The notes below the pieces were generated by a model. It saw only the letters and a list, made by a program, of their open reading frames with translations. It was not told where the DNA came from and ran no database searches. From the NCBI RefSeq assembly GCF_033958435.1, contig NC_134137.1, positions 253,378,501 through 253,442,500 of the forward strand: a stretch of 64,000 nt of DNA. The letters run 5' to 3'. The position numbers were made by a program, and so were the translations under genes. This DNA is from Carettochelys insculpta (taxonomy: Eukaryota > Chordata > Testudines > Carettochelyidae). The number at the start of each line of letters is the position of its first letter. The stretch's first letter is position 1. Of the stretch, positions 37,845-48,464 are shown piece by piece.

Positions 37845-38190
37845 CAGTGGTTCTCACCCTGGGGTCTGCGGACCTCTTGAGAGTCCATGAGAGGACTGTA
37901 GAGGGTCCATCAAAAAAAGATAAATAAAAATGATCATAGAAGACAAGTTTTAAATAAATTGCAAAGTTACAATCAATAATTATTTTTCAATTAAGTATCT
38001 TCCATGAATGTTATTAATCTGTGTCTGAAAATTAATATTGTGGTTTCCTTTTTCATATATTGAGGTGTACATAGCAGCTAAAATTGGCTTTGAGGGGAGT
38101 CTGTGAGTGGTTTGGAGGTGGTTGGCAGTCTGCATATGGTTTGGGGGTGTGACTGGAGGTCCCCACTAGTGAAAAGGTTGGGAACCACTA
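37845..38190 (+). mobile_element. hAT element B of a back-to-back pair
   Basis: The left terminus CAGTGGTTCTCACCCTGGGG and the right GGTTGGGAACCACTA are clean hAT inverted ends. The interior is a GTCCATGAGAGGACTG piece followed by an AT-rich body. The 8-bp flanks CTCTAGAC and CTTGAGAC agree at six of eight. It lies exactly one target-site length after element A. Confidence 0.85.
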
Positions 38191-38198
38191 CTTGAGAC

Positions 38199-39527
38199 CA
38201 TACTTTCTCTGACCAGCTATCAAGTTTCCCTGAGCAGAACAGAATGGAGAATATACACACACCAGAGCAACTAACTGGAGATTCATTGCTTGTCATCCAT
38301 CAAACTCACGTGAAAACACATCTTAATCCAGATTTTTTTCAGGAATCCATCTGCAGATATGGGAAGAATAGTTGGGAATGGAGATAGCTTTCACTGATTT
38401 CCTCTACTAATAGAAGAATTTGGTATATTATTGTTATTATCATTAGCTTTTACTGCTACCATCCAACCATTTTCCTTAATGGAAGTTAGTCAGACAAATG
38501 CTTTCAAGAGTTATTCTGGCAGACATAACTCCTCAAGCAAGACAAAACATCTAAACGAAGGAAGGCCGGAACTAGACCAGTATTCAGATCGGATGTGGTC
38601 TGTAGTCTATAATTAATGCCACTTTCTGGTTCTCACTCCCTAGTATAATGCTATTCTTTTGGACAGACGAGGAACCATATTTTAGAAACAACAGCCTCAG
38701 TGTAAGCAGCAACAGCAATGGTGTTAACTCCACACACACACACACGAAAACGATCTTTGTCCTCCCCAAAACAGAAAAATCTACGTGGATGGGCCATATA
38801 GGCCACTCTAGGGATTGTGAATGAAACATGCTTTTTATAAAGCTCTTTTCTAGTGACCACTTTAATTTTGTTACAAGGATAAGGTCTGCCATCATTTTTA
38901 AGGAATAAAAGTCTGACTTAAATTCCCCCAAATCCTCTTGGAAGGTAGAAGGTCTTGTTGCTGATTTCATTCCTCACATTGATGGCTGATGAGGTAACTA
39001 CCACTGGCATATTTTGATTACAAATTTCTCCATTGAAACTTGACAAAACTAACAAAGACTTTATAGTATATATAAGGCTTGGTAATTCTTAAATGTGGGG
39101 TCTGAACTATTTGATAATGTCCCTTTAAATGACCTGCTGAATTTAGATTTTTTTACCTGCAGTTTTCTCAATTTCCCTCCCAGTTATGGCCCTGATCCTG
39201 ACACCCTTATTCATGCAAGAAATCCCACTTGCAAGTACTTGTGCAAATAAAGACTACTTCCATGAACATGATGTGATGGCCTTCTGAGGACACCCAGAAA
39301 TGTGTGCCACCATGTTACTCCTCTGATTTAGCAAGCGCGTGAGCTTTGCTTCTCCTAAACTGTGTCATCTCCTTAACACCTCAGCTTGTTTGCCTCACGA
39401 GAAAGCTCTTTGTATTTTGCCATTCTAAACCTCTCCTTGACAGTAGCAAGCAGTGATCCCCAGGTCCAGAGAGCCCCAGAGATGTCTCCTGTAGTGCCCA
39501 GTCCCTCTCACCAGACACTTACAGAAA
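38199..39527. other. Mostly unique DNA
   Basis: No gene recognised. It includes a (CA)n run at 38,731-38,746 and an ancient-repeat piece at about 39,185-39,270 (GGCCCTGATCCTGACACCC). From about 39,270 the text (GTGATGGCCTTCTGAGGACACC) may be part of a larger dispersed repeat that contains 39,528-39,770, because that part has a second copy. Confidence 0.35.
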
Positions 39528-39770
39528 TTGTTAGGTTTGCTGCCTCCGAAGAGACAGAGCACACACAGCTGGAAGGATTAGCCAAAGACTATCACTTCAC
39601 TTCAGTACACAGCACTGAGATTTTTTTAAATCAAATAAGAATTTTTATTAGCATAGAACAGAGACGTAAGCAATACTGAACAAGAGAAAAAGTGATAGGT
39701 CAGGCTACAAAACAAAAACAAAACCCACTTTCTAATGACTAACTTAATCTTTGCAGTTTAAAATCTTGGC
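39528..39770 (+). repeat. Dispersed repeat, copy 1 of an inverted pair
   Basis: TTGTTAGGTTTGCTGCCTCC, GACAGAGCACACACAGCTGG, ACTTCACTTCAGTACACAGC and TTTTTATTAGCATAGAACAG recur in reverse orientation at 44,478-44,706 with only scattered differences. It is an interspersed element I cannot name, possibly part of an LTR or LINE 3' region. Confidence 0.85.
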
Positions 39771-42065
39771 CTAAGCAACATTCTTACTGATATTGAGTTA
39801 CCGATACCTCCAGCATTCCAGGCCAGGGGACCCACACAAAATTCACAGAACCAGAAACTGCCTATTCTTTTGTTTCTTAAGTGATGGATAACTAGACTGC
39901 CTGCTTTGTCTGTGCCTGGAAGGCCAGGATGCCTTCCTGAGATGCAGACTTTGGTCCCTGATGCTAATTGTTTAGCTTGATGACTTTATTTCATGTACAT
40001 ATATAAAATGGTCTTTCACTGTCCTTTGCCAGTAATCAAGATAGTCAGACAAGTAAATACACATTCCTCTATCTTGGACAGGCTGGGTATAGGTTTTTCC
40101 TACCAACCCATTTCAGGATCATATTTCCAGCACATATCTATACCTCTTTGCAAACAACCTGTACATACATACATATATCACACAAGGATTCTTAGGACCA
40201 ACATGTCACCAGTTTATGTATGATAACTTATATAGATCTATATTACCACCACAGAGTTTTGGGGTAATGATTGTGTCAGGCCTGACAGAAGTTGCAGCCT
40301 GGTGGACCCACTGCCAGTTGGCTTTGAGGGGCTACCAGGGTCACACAAGTATTTATTGTTGGACAGAACCGCATTCTACCATCTCTCACTTCTCCTTTCT
40401 TACAAGAGAAATAAGTCACGATATCTTGATAGGTTTTCCTTAGTACACTGACAGCCTCACCACGCTTTAAGGTTGTTTTTATTTGTCTGACCACCCACTT
40501 TCCTTTCCTGGAAAGCCTTCTTCTACCACTAACTTGGAGTAACACATACTCATGCCACACAATTTACGCTGCAACTTTTACTCTTTCACATTTTCAATCT
40601 GCTCCCATTTTGGCAGGCCCCTTGGCAGCTTTTCCATTTCCCCATTAAGTTCCAAAATCTTGAAGTCTAAACAGAATTTTATGACACAAAGAATAAGACC
40701 CAGGAGAAGGTGCATCAAGATGATGAGAAAGGTACTGTAAGAAAGGACACAAGTGGAAGAAGGAAGTCTCAGAAGCTGACTGTACAAGGCAAAGCAGCAA
40801 GAAGGACTAAAACATATATACACTATAAACAGCTTGCGGAGACTATTTTTCAAATGTCTTCAGCCCAGTATGGCCATTTGCAGCTTTGAACTTATTTAAT
40901 AACATTAAGCAAGAATGCTTAACTATCTAAAAGAAGGATCAGTAGCATAAATCAGCCATCATTTCACATATTTCAGGATCAAAGCTGTAAAACAAAATGA
41001 TTTGTGAAGACGTCTGAACAGCTTTAATATATCATAGTCCCTTCTGAAGGATACTTACGCATATTAGTTGACCAAATGACGATTTCTTTGAGTAGTTGAA
41101 GCCAAAAAGAAAAGAAAATTGAAACTTTCTATTCATTAACTGCCTTTGCCTATAACCTTGATTTATGTATAACACCAAACCAAGCAGATGTAGAGCGCTG
41201 TGAATTTGAATGATGAAAATTAAAAGCAGGAGAGTGAATGGATTGCTTTCAAAATGACCATCGTTAGCTGAGTGGGTCAGTATAGCAATCATATGGGCTA
41301 ATAGTCAGTGCAGGTAATTAGTAGCCTTGGGCCCAATCTGTGACGTTTCTGATGGGGAATGGTTTGTAGTTTGGTTTGGCTCATTATATAACTAAGGACC
41401 AGTGGTAATGCTTGCCTATGGATCTGATGTGGAAATTAATCTGGTTCAGCTCCCCTGCAGCAGCTAAAATCCTCTAGCAAGAAAGGCTGCAGTCATCTCA
41501 CACTCTGGTTCCAGTTATGATATGACACTTTATATTTCTTGAAGTGGAGAACGTCTTGGACTTTGCAGATCAGACCAGAAAAATCTTAGAGTAGTTCAAA
41601 AAATCAATTCCTCTTCATTGGGTAGATAGCTTTGAAAATATAAACTAAATAATCTAATAATCCTGTGGGCTGAAAACTTGTTAGTAATTCTTCCCAGGCA
41701 TCTCCAGAAATCTAGAAAAAATGACATTTCCATAGTTTCTTTGACTTCTGGGGAGAACACACTTCACAGCTCCAGGGGGGTCATTGCCCTTTTGGTGATC
41801 AGTGAGGACATTAGGATGCTTCCAACTCCTTACTCACTAGTGGTCTCACTCTGAGCTAACTCCTCTGATGGGCAACTAGAACTCCTTTCATCAAACAAAG
41901 GGACAGCTCAGTAGTGTGGAAAGTGACACCAGCTTAGTTCCAGAATTTTCCAGGTTAGGTCTATGGGAAGATGACTGGTCACAAGAGACTGTAAAGAAGG
42001 AGTGGGAAGTAGGCAAAAGAATTCAGTTTCTGTAAAACAGGGGAAGAACATATTCACCAGATGCA
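39771..42065. other. Unclassified non-coding DNA
   Basis: No gene or confident transposon. The stretch to about 40,480 could continue the repeat unit that contains 39,528-39,770, but I have no second copy to test that against. Confidence 0.35.
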
Positions 42066-42240
42066 GTAACAATCGTTCTCCAAGACATGTGTCCCTGTCG
42101 GGTGCTCCACTCAGGTCTCGGTGGGTCCTAGGGCTGGAGATCAGGAAGTCTTGTAGCACAGTGTCCCTCATGCTCCTCCCATTCTGTGGAGTGTGCACAC
42201 AGCACAAGCCCTATCTGTTCCTTTTCTGTCTGAAGTCCCT
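42066..42240 (+). repeat. DIRS terminal repeat, left
   Basis: ACAATCGTTCTCCAAGACATG, GGTGCTCCACTCAGGTCTCGG, GGGCTGGAGATCAGGAAGTC and GTGTCCCTCATGC match the reverse complement of 45,800-46,030. This is the end downstream of the recombinase on the minus strand. Confidence 0.85.
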
Positions 42241-42269
42241 ATAGACTCCAAGCAGAGGGGACGATGGGA

Positions 42270-42410
42270 GGGTAGTGGAGCACCCCGAGGGACACACATC
42301 TCAGAGAACCATCATTACAGCACCTGCTGAATAACTTCTTCTTCTCCATCGAGTGGTTCCTGTAGGTGCTCCACTCAGGTGACTCCATCGCAGTACCTGT
42401 TTGGTGGAGG
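42270..42410. repeat. Likely DIRS internal complementary region
   Basis: GTGGAGCACCCCGAGGGACAC is a terminal motif in the opposite orientation, and GGTGCTCCACTCAGGTGACTCC repeats it in the original one. In DIRS elements a region near the recombinase end carries copies of the terminal sequence, used in forming the circular intermediate. The match in place and content supports that role. Confidence 0.6.
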
Positions 42411-42587
42411 TGGGCACTGGAGTCTTTTATGCGCAGGAAGGAAAGACTGCATCTTCTAGAGCTCTGGAAGGTATTGGCCATTTTTGTAGAGTGTAGTGTT
42501 GTGCAAAGGTATGGTGTGAGGACCAGGTGACCACCCTACAGATGTCCACTAAAGGTACATTATTCAGGAAGGCTGTCAGAGTGACCA

Positions 42588-42968
42588 TCAACCATGAATA
42601 GTGTGCCCTGATAGTATGAAGCAGCTGTTTGCCCCAGAGTTCTTATGCAGCATGTATGGAGCCTGCAATCCATATGGATACCTCTGTGCTGAAACAGCTG
42701 TTCTTGTTCCATGCCCTGACCATGCCACAAAGAGTCCATCCAATTTTCTGGTTGTTCTAGTTTTGTCAAGGTAGAATGCAATTGCCCTCTTTGCATGAAG
42801 GGTATGTAACATGGCCTCCTTGTAGGGGGCATGAGGTTTTGGGAAATAAGCAGGTAAGTAAATGGGTTCATGTACGTGAAAGTTGGATACGACCTTCAGG
42901 AGAAACTTTGGATGGTGCCTGAGTATCACTTTGTCTCTGGTAAAAGCAATGAAAGGTGGGTCCGCCAT
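42588..42968 (-). pseudogene. DIRS tyrosine recombinase remnant
   Basis: A 126-codon open stretch reads through FTRDKVILRHHPKFLLKVVS, LPAYFPKPHAP, HAKRAIAFYLDKT and FVAWSGHGTRTAVSAQR. These follow the N-terminal and central parts of DIRS-family recombinases in order (DKV.LRPHPKFLPKV, FFPKPHA, LDVKRALAFYLDRT). The catalytic C-terminal block with the Arg-His-Arg-Tyr set is not visible as an intact frame; the reading shifts after SAQR. Non-functional as it stands. It lies between the RNase H and the terminal repeat, the expected position. Confidence 0.85.
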
Positions 42969-43439
42969 GAGGGCTGTGTTTCTCCTATCCTTCTAGATGA
43001 TGTTATTGCCACTGTGCAAGCCACCTTCATAGATAGGTATTGTGTGGCATAGTGGCTAGTGGCTCAAAGGATGATCTGGTGAGTGCATCTAAGACCAAAC
43101 TCAGGTCCCTCAGTGGCACCAGGGAGGACAGGTTTGGATGCATTTTCTGCAAGACTGTGAGAAAATGCTTCACTGTGGATGTGCAAAGAGGGAGGAGTCA
43201 TTCATCGAATCATGAAAGGCCATGATCGCTGCCAGGTGTATTCTGACAGAGCTGATAGCGATAAACAGGATTGATGGAAATGCATAAAGTAGGGAAGCTG
43301 TCCAGCAAATGGTGAAGGCATCCCCTTGTGATCTCTTGCCTACTCTCAGTTGGGAACAGAATCTGTGGCATTTGCGGTTGTGAAACGTTGCAGAGAGCTC
43401 TATAGTTGGGAAACCCCATTTGTGGAAAATTGAGAGGAG

Positions 43440-43880
43440 GATATTGGTATTGAACTTCCACTTGGGCTGATCTCAGAAATGTCTGCTCAGTCTGTTGGCT
43501 CTCACATTCTGTTGTCCCAGTATATACATCGTAGTTGGGATTATTTGATTTTTGATGCACCAGTTCCAGAGTCTGAGTGCTTCAGCACATGCAGTTTGTG
43601 AGCGGGCACCTGCAGCTGGGTTACAGAAAACATAATGGGTGTGTTTTCTGTGAGGACATAGATAATGCCTTTTATCAGAAGAAATAAATGGGCACACACC
43701 CTGTGAGTGGCCCTGAGCTTTAGGATATTGATGTAAAAATGTCCCTCATGTTGGGCCCATGTTCCCTGTACTTATGTTGTACTACAGTGGGCTCCCCAGA
43801 CCAGAAGGGATGCATCTGTTGTTACAGGCACGGAATACCAATGAGCACACTGTATGGAGACGTCCACCATTAGAGAGACT
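43440..43880 (-). pseudogene. DIRS RNase H domain remnant
   Basis: The minus-strand reading includes VTTDASLLVWGAHC near 43,830 and, after frame changes, GARSQTACAEALRLWNWCIK and GQQNVRANRLSRHF (43,473-43,697). DIRS elements carry an RNase H with TTDAS..GWGAHC near its start and an ADxLSRHF block at its end. Here the Asp of the last block appears to be Asn. The linker that follows (WGFPTIDLFATF in another frame, about 43,390-43,420) also matches DIRS polyproteins. Frames shift at least twice, so this is a dead copy. Confidence 0.85.
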
Positions 43881-43889
43881 GTAATACTA

Positions 43890-44465
43890 GTGCGGGAAGC
43901 ACGAGGTGCCTCAAGAGACTGTGTCAGGTCGGTATATAATTGTTTGCAAGCCAGTGTTGTAGGCAGTGCATGTAGCCTCTAAAACAGTTGTGGCAGCCCC
44001 AATAACTGGAGGGAAGTCTGGACTGAGAAAGGAGCCTGTCTGACCTGATGAACAAGAGCACAGATTGCCCTGAATCTTTGTGGTGGTAGGTAGGCTCTTG
44101 CTGTGACCAGGTTCAGTAATGCCCCAATGAATTCTGTCTTTTCCATGAGTTGTATGGTGGACTTTTGTCTGTGGATAAGCAGGCAAAGTCAGGAAAACCA
44201 TTCCATGGTAGTAGTTGTCATGATAATATTTTGTTGATAAGTGGGACTCTTGATTAGACAATTGTCGAGGTAGGGGAAGATGATGACATTTTGTCTTCTG
44301 AGAAACACTATGACTACTGCTAGTGTCATTGAAAACATTCAGTGAGCCATAGAGAGGCCAAAGGAGAGGACTTTGTATTGATAATGGTCTTGTTCCATGA
44401 CGAATCTGAGAACTCTTCTGTGGGATGAATGGATAGTTACATGGAAATATGCATCTTGGAGGTGT
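43890..44465 (-). pseudogene. DIRS reverse transcriptase remnant
   Basis: In one frame the minus strand gives LQDAYFHVTIHPSHRRFLRF, YQYKVLSFGLSMA, and FPYLDNCLIKSP at 44,249-44,284, followed by EFIGALLNLVTARAYLPPQR. LQDAYFH is motif A and YLDN stands where the family has YLDD, so the second catalytic Asp is Asn (AAT at 44,261-44,263 on the complementary strand). At least two in-frame TGA codons and one TAG interrupt it. A 197-codon frame over the same DNA (43,911-44,504) is a shadow reading. The N-terminal fingers are separated from this part by the insert at 44,478-44,706. Confidence 0.88.
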
Positions 44466-44477
44466 AAGGCCTAGATT

Positions 44478-44706
44478 GTAAACTGCAAAGATTAAATTAG
44501 TCATTAGAAAGTGGGTTTTGGTTTTGTTTTGTAGCCAGACCTATTTTGTCTTGTTCAGTATCACTTACCCCTCTGTTCTATGCTAATAAAATTCTTATGT
44601 GATTTAAAAAAATCTCAGTGCTGTGTACTGAAGTGAAGTGAGAGTCTTTGGCTGATCTTTCCAGCTGATGTGTGCTCTGTCTCTTTGGAGGCAGCAAACC
44701 TAACAA
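44478..44706 (-). repeat. Dispersed repeat, copy 2, inserted in the DIRS RT
   Basis: The reverse complement matches 39,528-39,770. It interrupts DIRS RT between a GPGFDSD reading (family GFYSRYFLV) and LQDAYFH, removing the intervening fingers region. It is therefore either a later insertion with deletion or a rearrangement join. Confidence 0.8.
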
Positions 44707-45014
44707 TCGGAGTCGAACCCTGGCCCTCAGTGTTCTTTTTGGATGGGTTCTATTGCTTCTAAGGTGAGCAATTTTTGCACCTCTGCTTGTAACAGGGGCT
44801 CATGAGAGGGGTCCCTGCAGAGGGACAGGGCAGAGGGTTGAGTAGGGGTCATGGATGTGAAGGGGATTGTATACCCCGATCTGATAATCTCTAGGACCCA
44901 TTTGTCTGTGGTAGTTTGGGTCCATTGTTGTAAAATGGTCTCAGACAGTGATGGAAGGTAGCCTTTGGGTGCTCTGGAACTGCAGGGTGGTCACTCAGAC
45001 CCTCGATCAAAATC

Positions 45015-45693
45015 TCAAAATTTACTGTTTGTGAGAGGTGGAGTGATTTGTAAAGGAGTCATTTTGCTGTGCCCTTCTCCTGTTGGAACGTTGCTTGGGT
45101 CGGGTATCATATAGTCTCTGTTAGCATAATGAGCCAGAAGGCCTGTGTAATTTGACATATGGAACTGGAGCATAGCAAAAGAGTACACTCTATGGCCAGA
45201 GATGTCCACCCACTTGTGCTCTTTGTCACTCAGCATAGATCTAAATTGTGGGTTATTCGTCTTATGATTCACAGAATCCCTCGCCAGTGAATTTGGCTGT
45301 GAGTGGGCAAAGACAAAGTCCATATCTTTTGCAGGGACAAAATATTTTCTGTCCACTCTGCAGTTTGTGGGCAGAACAGAAGCTGGGTTTTGCCACAGAG
45401 CACATAAAGGTTCAGGGACAGCCTCACTGATGAGTAACACAATCTCTGAGGACGCTCTAGATTGCAATATTGTGAGTAATTTATTGTTTGTCTTGAACCT
45501 CTTGTAATGTGATACCTTGTGATAGGGCTACTCGTTTAAATAATTCCTGGAATTGCTTCAGATCATCCACCAGAAGAGAGGGTGAGATCTGGAAAACTGT
45601 TCCATCCTGCCTGGATTTATGCCCATGTGAGGAGTCCTCTGAATCTGAATGAGGTAAGTCACCATGCTCCTTGGAACTCATGGCAGCTGACAC
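45015..45693 (-). pseudogene. DIRS gag-like remnant
   Basis: Two consecutive minus-strand frames, 45,481-45,693 (70 codons) and 45,015-45,467 (150 codons), are offset by a frameshift. The first ends in a helical LLVDDLKQFQELFKRVALSQG region. The second contains ALWQNPASVLPTNCRVDRKY, FVPAKDMDFVFAHSQPNSLA and SVNHKT, matching the DIRS gag pattern of LWQTPAS, then KYFVPAKG, then HPxPNSLV, then VNH. An acidic Ser-rich stretch (HSDSEDSSHGHK) precedes it. Gag forms the nucleoprotein core in the family; this copy is broken. Confidence 0.82.
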
Positions 45694-45799
45694 TTTTTTT
45701 TTTTCTTAAGCATAGTAAATGTTGAAAAAGGTTGAACAATTAAAATTAAAACTATGAGGTAAAAACCTAAAACTAGCAGGAAACTTCTATTTTCTTCTG

Positions 45800-46030
45800 T
45801 GAGGAAGAAGAGCTGCTGTGAAGTCCGTCTTCAGCCAGGAATGGCTGAAAAGGAACTGACGGGGCTCGCACCCCACGCACACTCCATGAAACAGCAGAAG
45901 CACAGGATGCTGAGTGCACAGGTGCAGTGTGAGGGACACTTCTGCAAAACTTCCTGATCTCCAGCACTGGGACGCACCAAGACGTGAGTGGAGCACCCAT
46001 AGGGACCACTTGGTGGAGAACCATTGTTGT
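45800..46030 (-). repeat. DIRS terminal repeat, right
   Basis: On the minus strand it reads GGTTCTCCACCAAGTGGTCC, GGGTGCTCCACTCACGTC, GTGCTGGAGATCAGGAAG, then GTGTCCCTCACACTGCACC. This is the 5' end of the element and would carry its promoter. It pairs with 42,066-42,240. Confidence 0.85.
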
Positions 46031-46618
46031 CAATGCTTACTTGTAAGACTGAGCATTTTACCAATTGAAGTGGACAGACATCATACCCAAGAGATGATTA
46101 TCACACAATACACAATCTTCTGATTTCATATAGCAGACCCCAATTCTATGCCCCCTGCCTATCCAAATCTGCTAGCCTACAAACATGACTGCTTAATACT
46201 TTATAAACCTCTTTTTTTCCTAGCATTAAATTAGCTGGGTTAGAGTTGCTGCTCTAATTCCTACTGTAAAATTGTCCTCATCGTACAAAAAATCATCATA
46301 ATTGACATTAGGTGGTCTCTGCAAAGCAGCTAAGGACTAAGTGATCCCCTCTGGTCTCCAAAAAGGTCAGTACACTAGCAGACACTAAGATTAAGTTAGA
46401 CAACCAACCATGCCTGCAAAAAAAGTGAATACCCTCAGGAAGAACATCATTAATTCTAGACTATAGCAGACTTCACCAGAGTACATGCATAACTAATCAT
46501 TCCTCCATATAGTCATATTTATCTGATTTTTGTCTTGCTATTCCACTTACTCTTGCATTATCTGTCATCATAGGCCATGCATTCTTCAGGGCAGGGAACA
46601 CTATTACTTACTGTTTTA

Positions 46619-47051
46619 CGCCATGTCTACACTATCTCTCCCTTTTGGAAGGGATATGTAAATGTTGCAGATCAGAAATGCTAATGAGGGGGCTGATATG
46701 AATATTCAGTGCCTCATTTGCATAATGGCAGCCACCTGGAGCATCAAAAGTGCTGCTTTCAAATTGAAAACTAGCCACGTTGATTAGCTTCTTCGATAGG
46801 AGACGCAGATTTCGAAAGCACCCTTCTTAAAAAAAAATTGGGAAGAAGTGTGCTTTCGAAATCAAGTTTCCTTTCAAAGGAATGCCGTCTGCATGGCTAG
46901 TTTTCAATTTGAAAGCAGTACTTTTGACACTCCAGGCGGCTACCGTTATGCAAATGAGACACTGAATATTCATATCAGCATGCCATTAGCATTTCCAATC
47001 TGAGGCATTTACATACCCCTTCCAAAAGGGAGGAGTAGTGTCAACATAGCC
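46619..47051. mobile_element. TIR foldback element, 3-bp-duplication family (copy 3)
   Basis: A 433-bp element starting CGCCATGTCTACACTATC and ending GTCAACATAGCC, with TTA on both sides. It is an almost full-length palindrome: the left CCTCATTTGCATAATGGCAG pairs with the right GTTATGCAAATGAGACACTG, and the left TTTCAAATTGAAAACTAGCC with the right GGCTAGTTTTCAATTTGAAAG. The core carries GATTTCGAAAGCACCC and GTGCTTTCGAAATC. No open frame of note. Confidence 0.92.
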
Positions 47052-47413
47052 TTAGTGTTTAGTCCAGTGGTCAATGAAATCTAAGAGAAGACTTCAACTG
47101 ATTTTCATGAGCACATATCAGGTCCTCATAGAGCTCACAAGTAGAACTGATGCTGTGGGAGCAAGAGGAACACCGCTGTGAGTGTAGAATCTGGATGATA
47201 GTCTTGACAGAAGATCTGAGACTGAATTATCTGAAGGCTTGGATTTTTTATTGTTGAATGCTGGTGATTATGTATGTAGGGTAAAACTGAAAAGATATTT
47301 CCATCGACAATGAAAATTTACAAATAGGCAAAGCAGAAAAATGCTGCTTGAGAACTTCGTACAATTAGATTTAAGGTATTCGCTTTGTATGTTTTGACAT
47401 ACCATAACAATTT

Positions 47414-47708
47414 GGCTGTGTCTACACTACAGAAATAACTTCGAAGTTGTAACCTACCAGAGTGTCTACACTAGAGTAACCAACTTCAAAGTTGAGAGTC
47501 TACATACACCCTACCTCAATCTTTAACTTCAAAATATGGCACTACATTATTCCTGTGAATGGAAGAAGGACTTCGAAGTTGAGCTCCCTACTTTCTTCCT
47601 TAACTTTGAAGTAAGGGAAAAATGTGTGTAGACTCTCTGCTGGCTACTTTGAAGTAGTGCCTAACTTTGAAATTAATTTTGAAGTTAGTTCCTAGTGTAG
47701 ATGCATCC
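47414..47708. mobile_element. TIR element, 3-bp-duplication family (copy 4, short type)
   Basis: A 295-bp element from GGCTGTGTCTACACTAC to TAGTGTAGATGCATCC, with TTT on both sides. It contains AACTTCGAAGTTG, GACTCTCTGCTGGCTAC and GTAGTGCCTAACTTTG. It is the inverted counterpart of 37,044-37,307. Confidence 0.92.
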
Positions 47709-47849
47709 TTTGTGTTTTAACTGTTACAAACATTAAGCTTTTTCAGTAACACAAAAACAGCTATACTAGGACAGCCCAAAGGTCCATCTAGTCCAGTAAC
47801 TTGTCTTCCACATGCTTCAGAGGGAATGAACAGAAAAGATAATCACCAA

Positions 47850-48292
47850 GGCTATGTATACACTAGCCCCCCCAACTCCACTTTTGAAGTGGGGACGCTA
47901 ATGAGACACTTCGGGATATGCTAATGAGCTGCTGCAATGAATATGCAGTACCTCATTAGCATAATGGCAGGCACGGCACTTTGAAAGTGCTGCTTTTGAT
48001 CGCACGCGGCTCATCTATATGGGGTCCTTTTCGAAAGGACCCCACACACTTTGAAATCCCCTTACTCCTATTGGGTTATAGGAATAAGGGGATTTCGACG
48101 TATGCAGGGTCCTTTCAAAAAGGACCCCGTGTAGATGAGCTGCACATGATTGAAAGCCACACTTTCACAGTGCCGCAGATGTCATTATGCTAATGAGGCA
48201 CTATATATTCATTGCAGCAGCTCATTAGCATACCCTGAAGTGTCACATTAGCATCCCCACTTCAAAAGGGGAGGGCTAGTGTAGACATAGCC
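47850..48292. mobile_element. TIR foldback element, 3-bp-duplication family (copy 5)
   Basis: A 443-bp palindromic element from GGCTATGTATACACTAGCC to GGGCTAGTGTAGACATAGCC, with CAA on both sides. The arms pair through CTAATGAGCTGCTGCAATG and CATTGCAGCAGCTCATTAG. The core hairpin contains GGGGTCCTTTTCGAAAGGACCCC and TCCCCTTACTCCTATTGG against ATAGGAATAAGGGGA. It shares this core with copy 6 at 53,499. Nested inside a CR1, so younger than it. Confidence 0.93.
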
Positions 48293-48438
48293 CAAGTGAT
48301 CCACCCCCTGTTGCTCTTTCCAAACTTCTGACATACAGAGGCTATGGACACTTTCTTAGCATGATTTTGAAACCTTGCACATCCTCGCTAATATACACTA
48401 ATAGACCTATGCTCCATGATTTTCTCTAGGTCTTTTTT

Positions 48439-48464
48439 GGGTTAGGGTTAGGGTTAGGGTTAGG
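48439..48464 (+). repeat. Interstitial telomeric repeat (GGGTTA)n
   Basis: Four and a third perfect GGGTTA units (26 bp), the vertebrate telomere hexamer. It sits inside the antisense CR1 tail, between TAGGTCTTTTTT and CCTTGGCCTTCACAAC, where related CR1 copies have unrelated sequence of similar length. It is perfect while the surrounding CR1 is diverged. Confidence 0.93.

Larger units (their letters stand above)
42066..46030 (-). mobile_element. DIRS-type (tyrosine recombinase) retrotransposon relic
   Basis: On the minus strand the order is inverted terminal repeat, gag-like frames, reverse transcriptase, RNase H, tyrosine recombinase, inverted terminal repeat. This is the DIRS layout and differs from LTR and LINE elements. 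The two ends share TGCTCCACTC, GCTGGAGATCAGGAAG and GTGTCCCTC in inverted orientation. The coding parts are broken by frameshifts and stops, and a 230-bp foreign repeat lies in the RT. DIRS elements integrate with a recombinase rather than an integrase and usually leave no target duplication. None is obvious here. Confidence 0.92.

Noticed and set aside
43911..44504. 197-codon minus-strand frame as a gene
   Set aside because: It is the wrong reading frame over the DIRS reverse transcriptase; the frame next to it carries LQDAYFH and YLDN motifs.
48439..48464. Chromosome end or subtelomere
   Set aside because: Only 26 bp of TTAGGG units, with CR1 sequence on both sides; an interstitial array.
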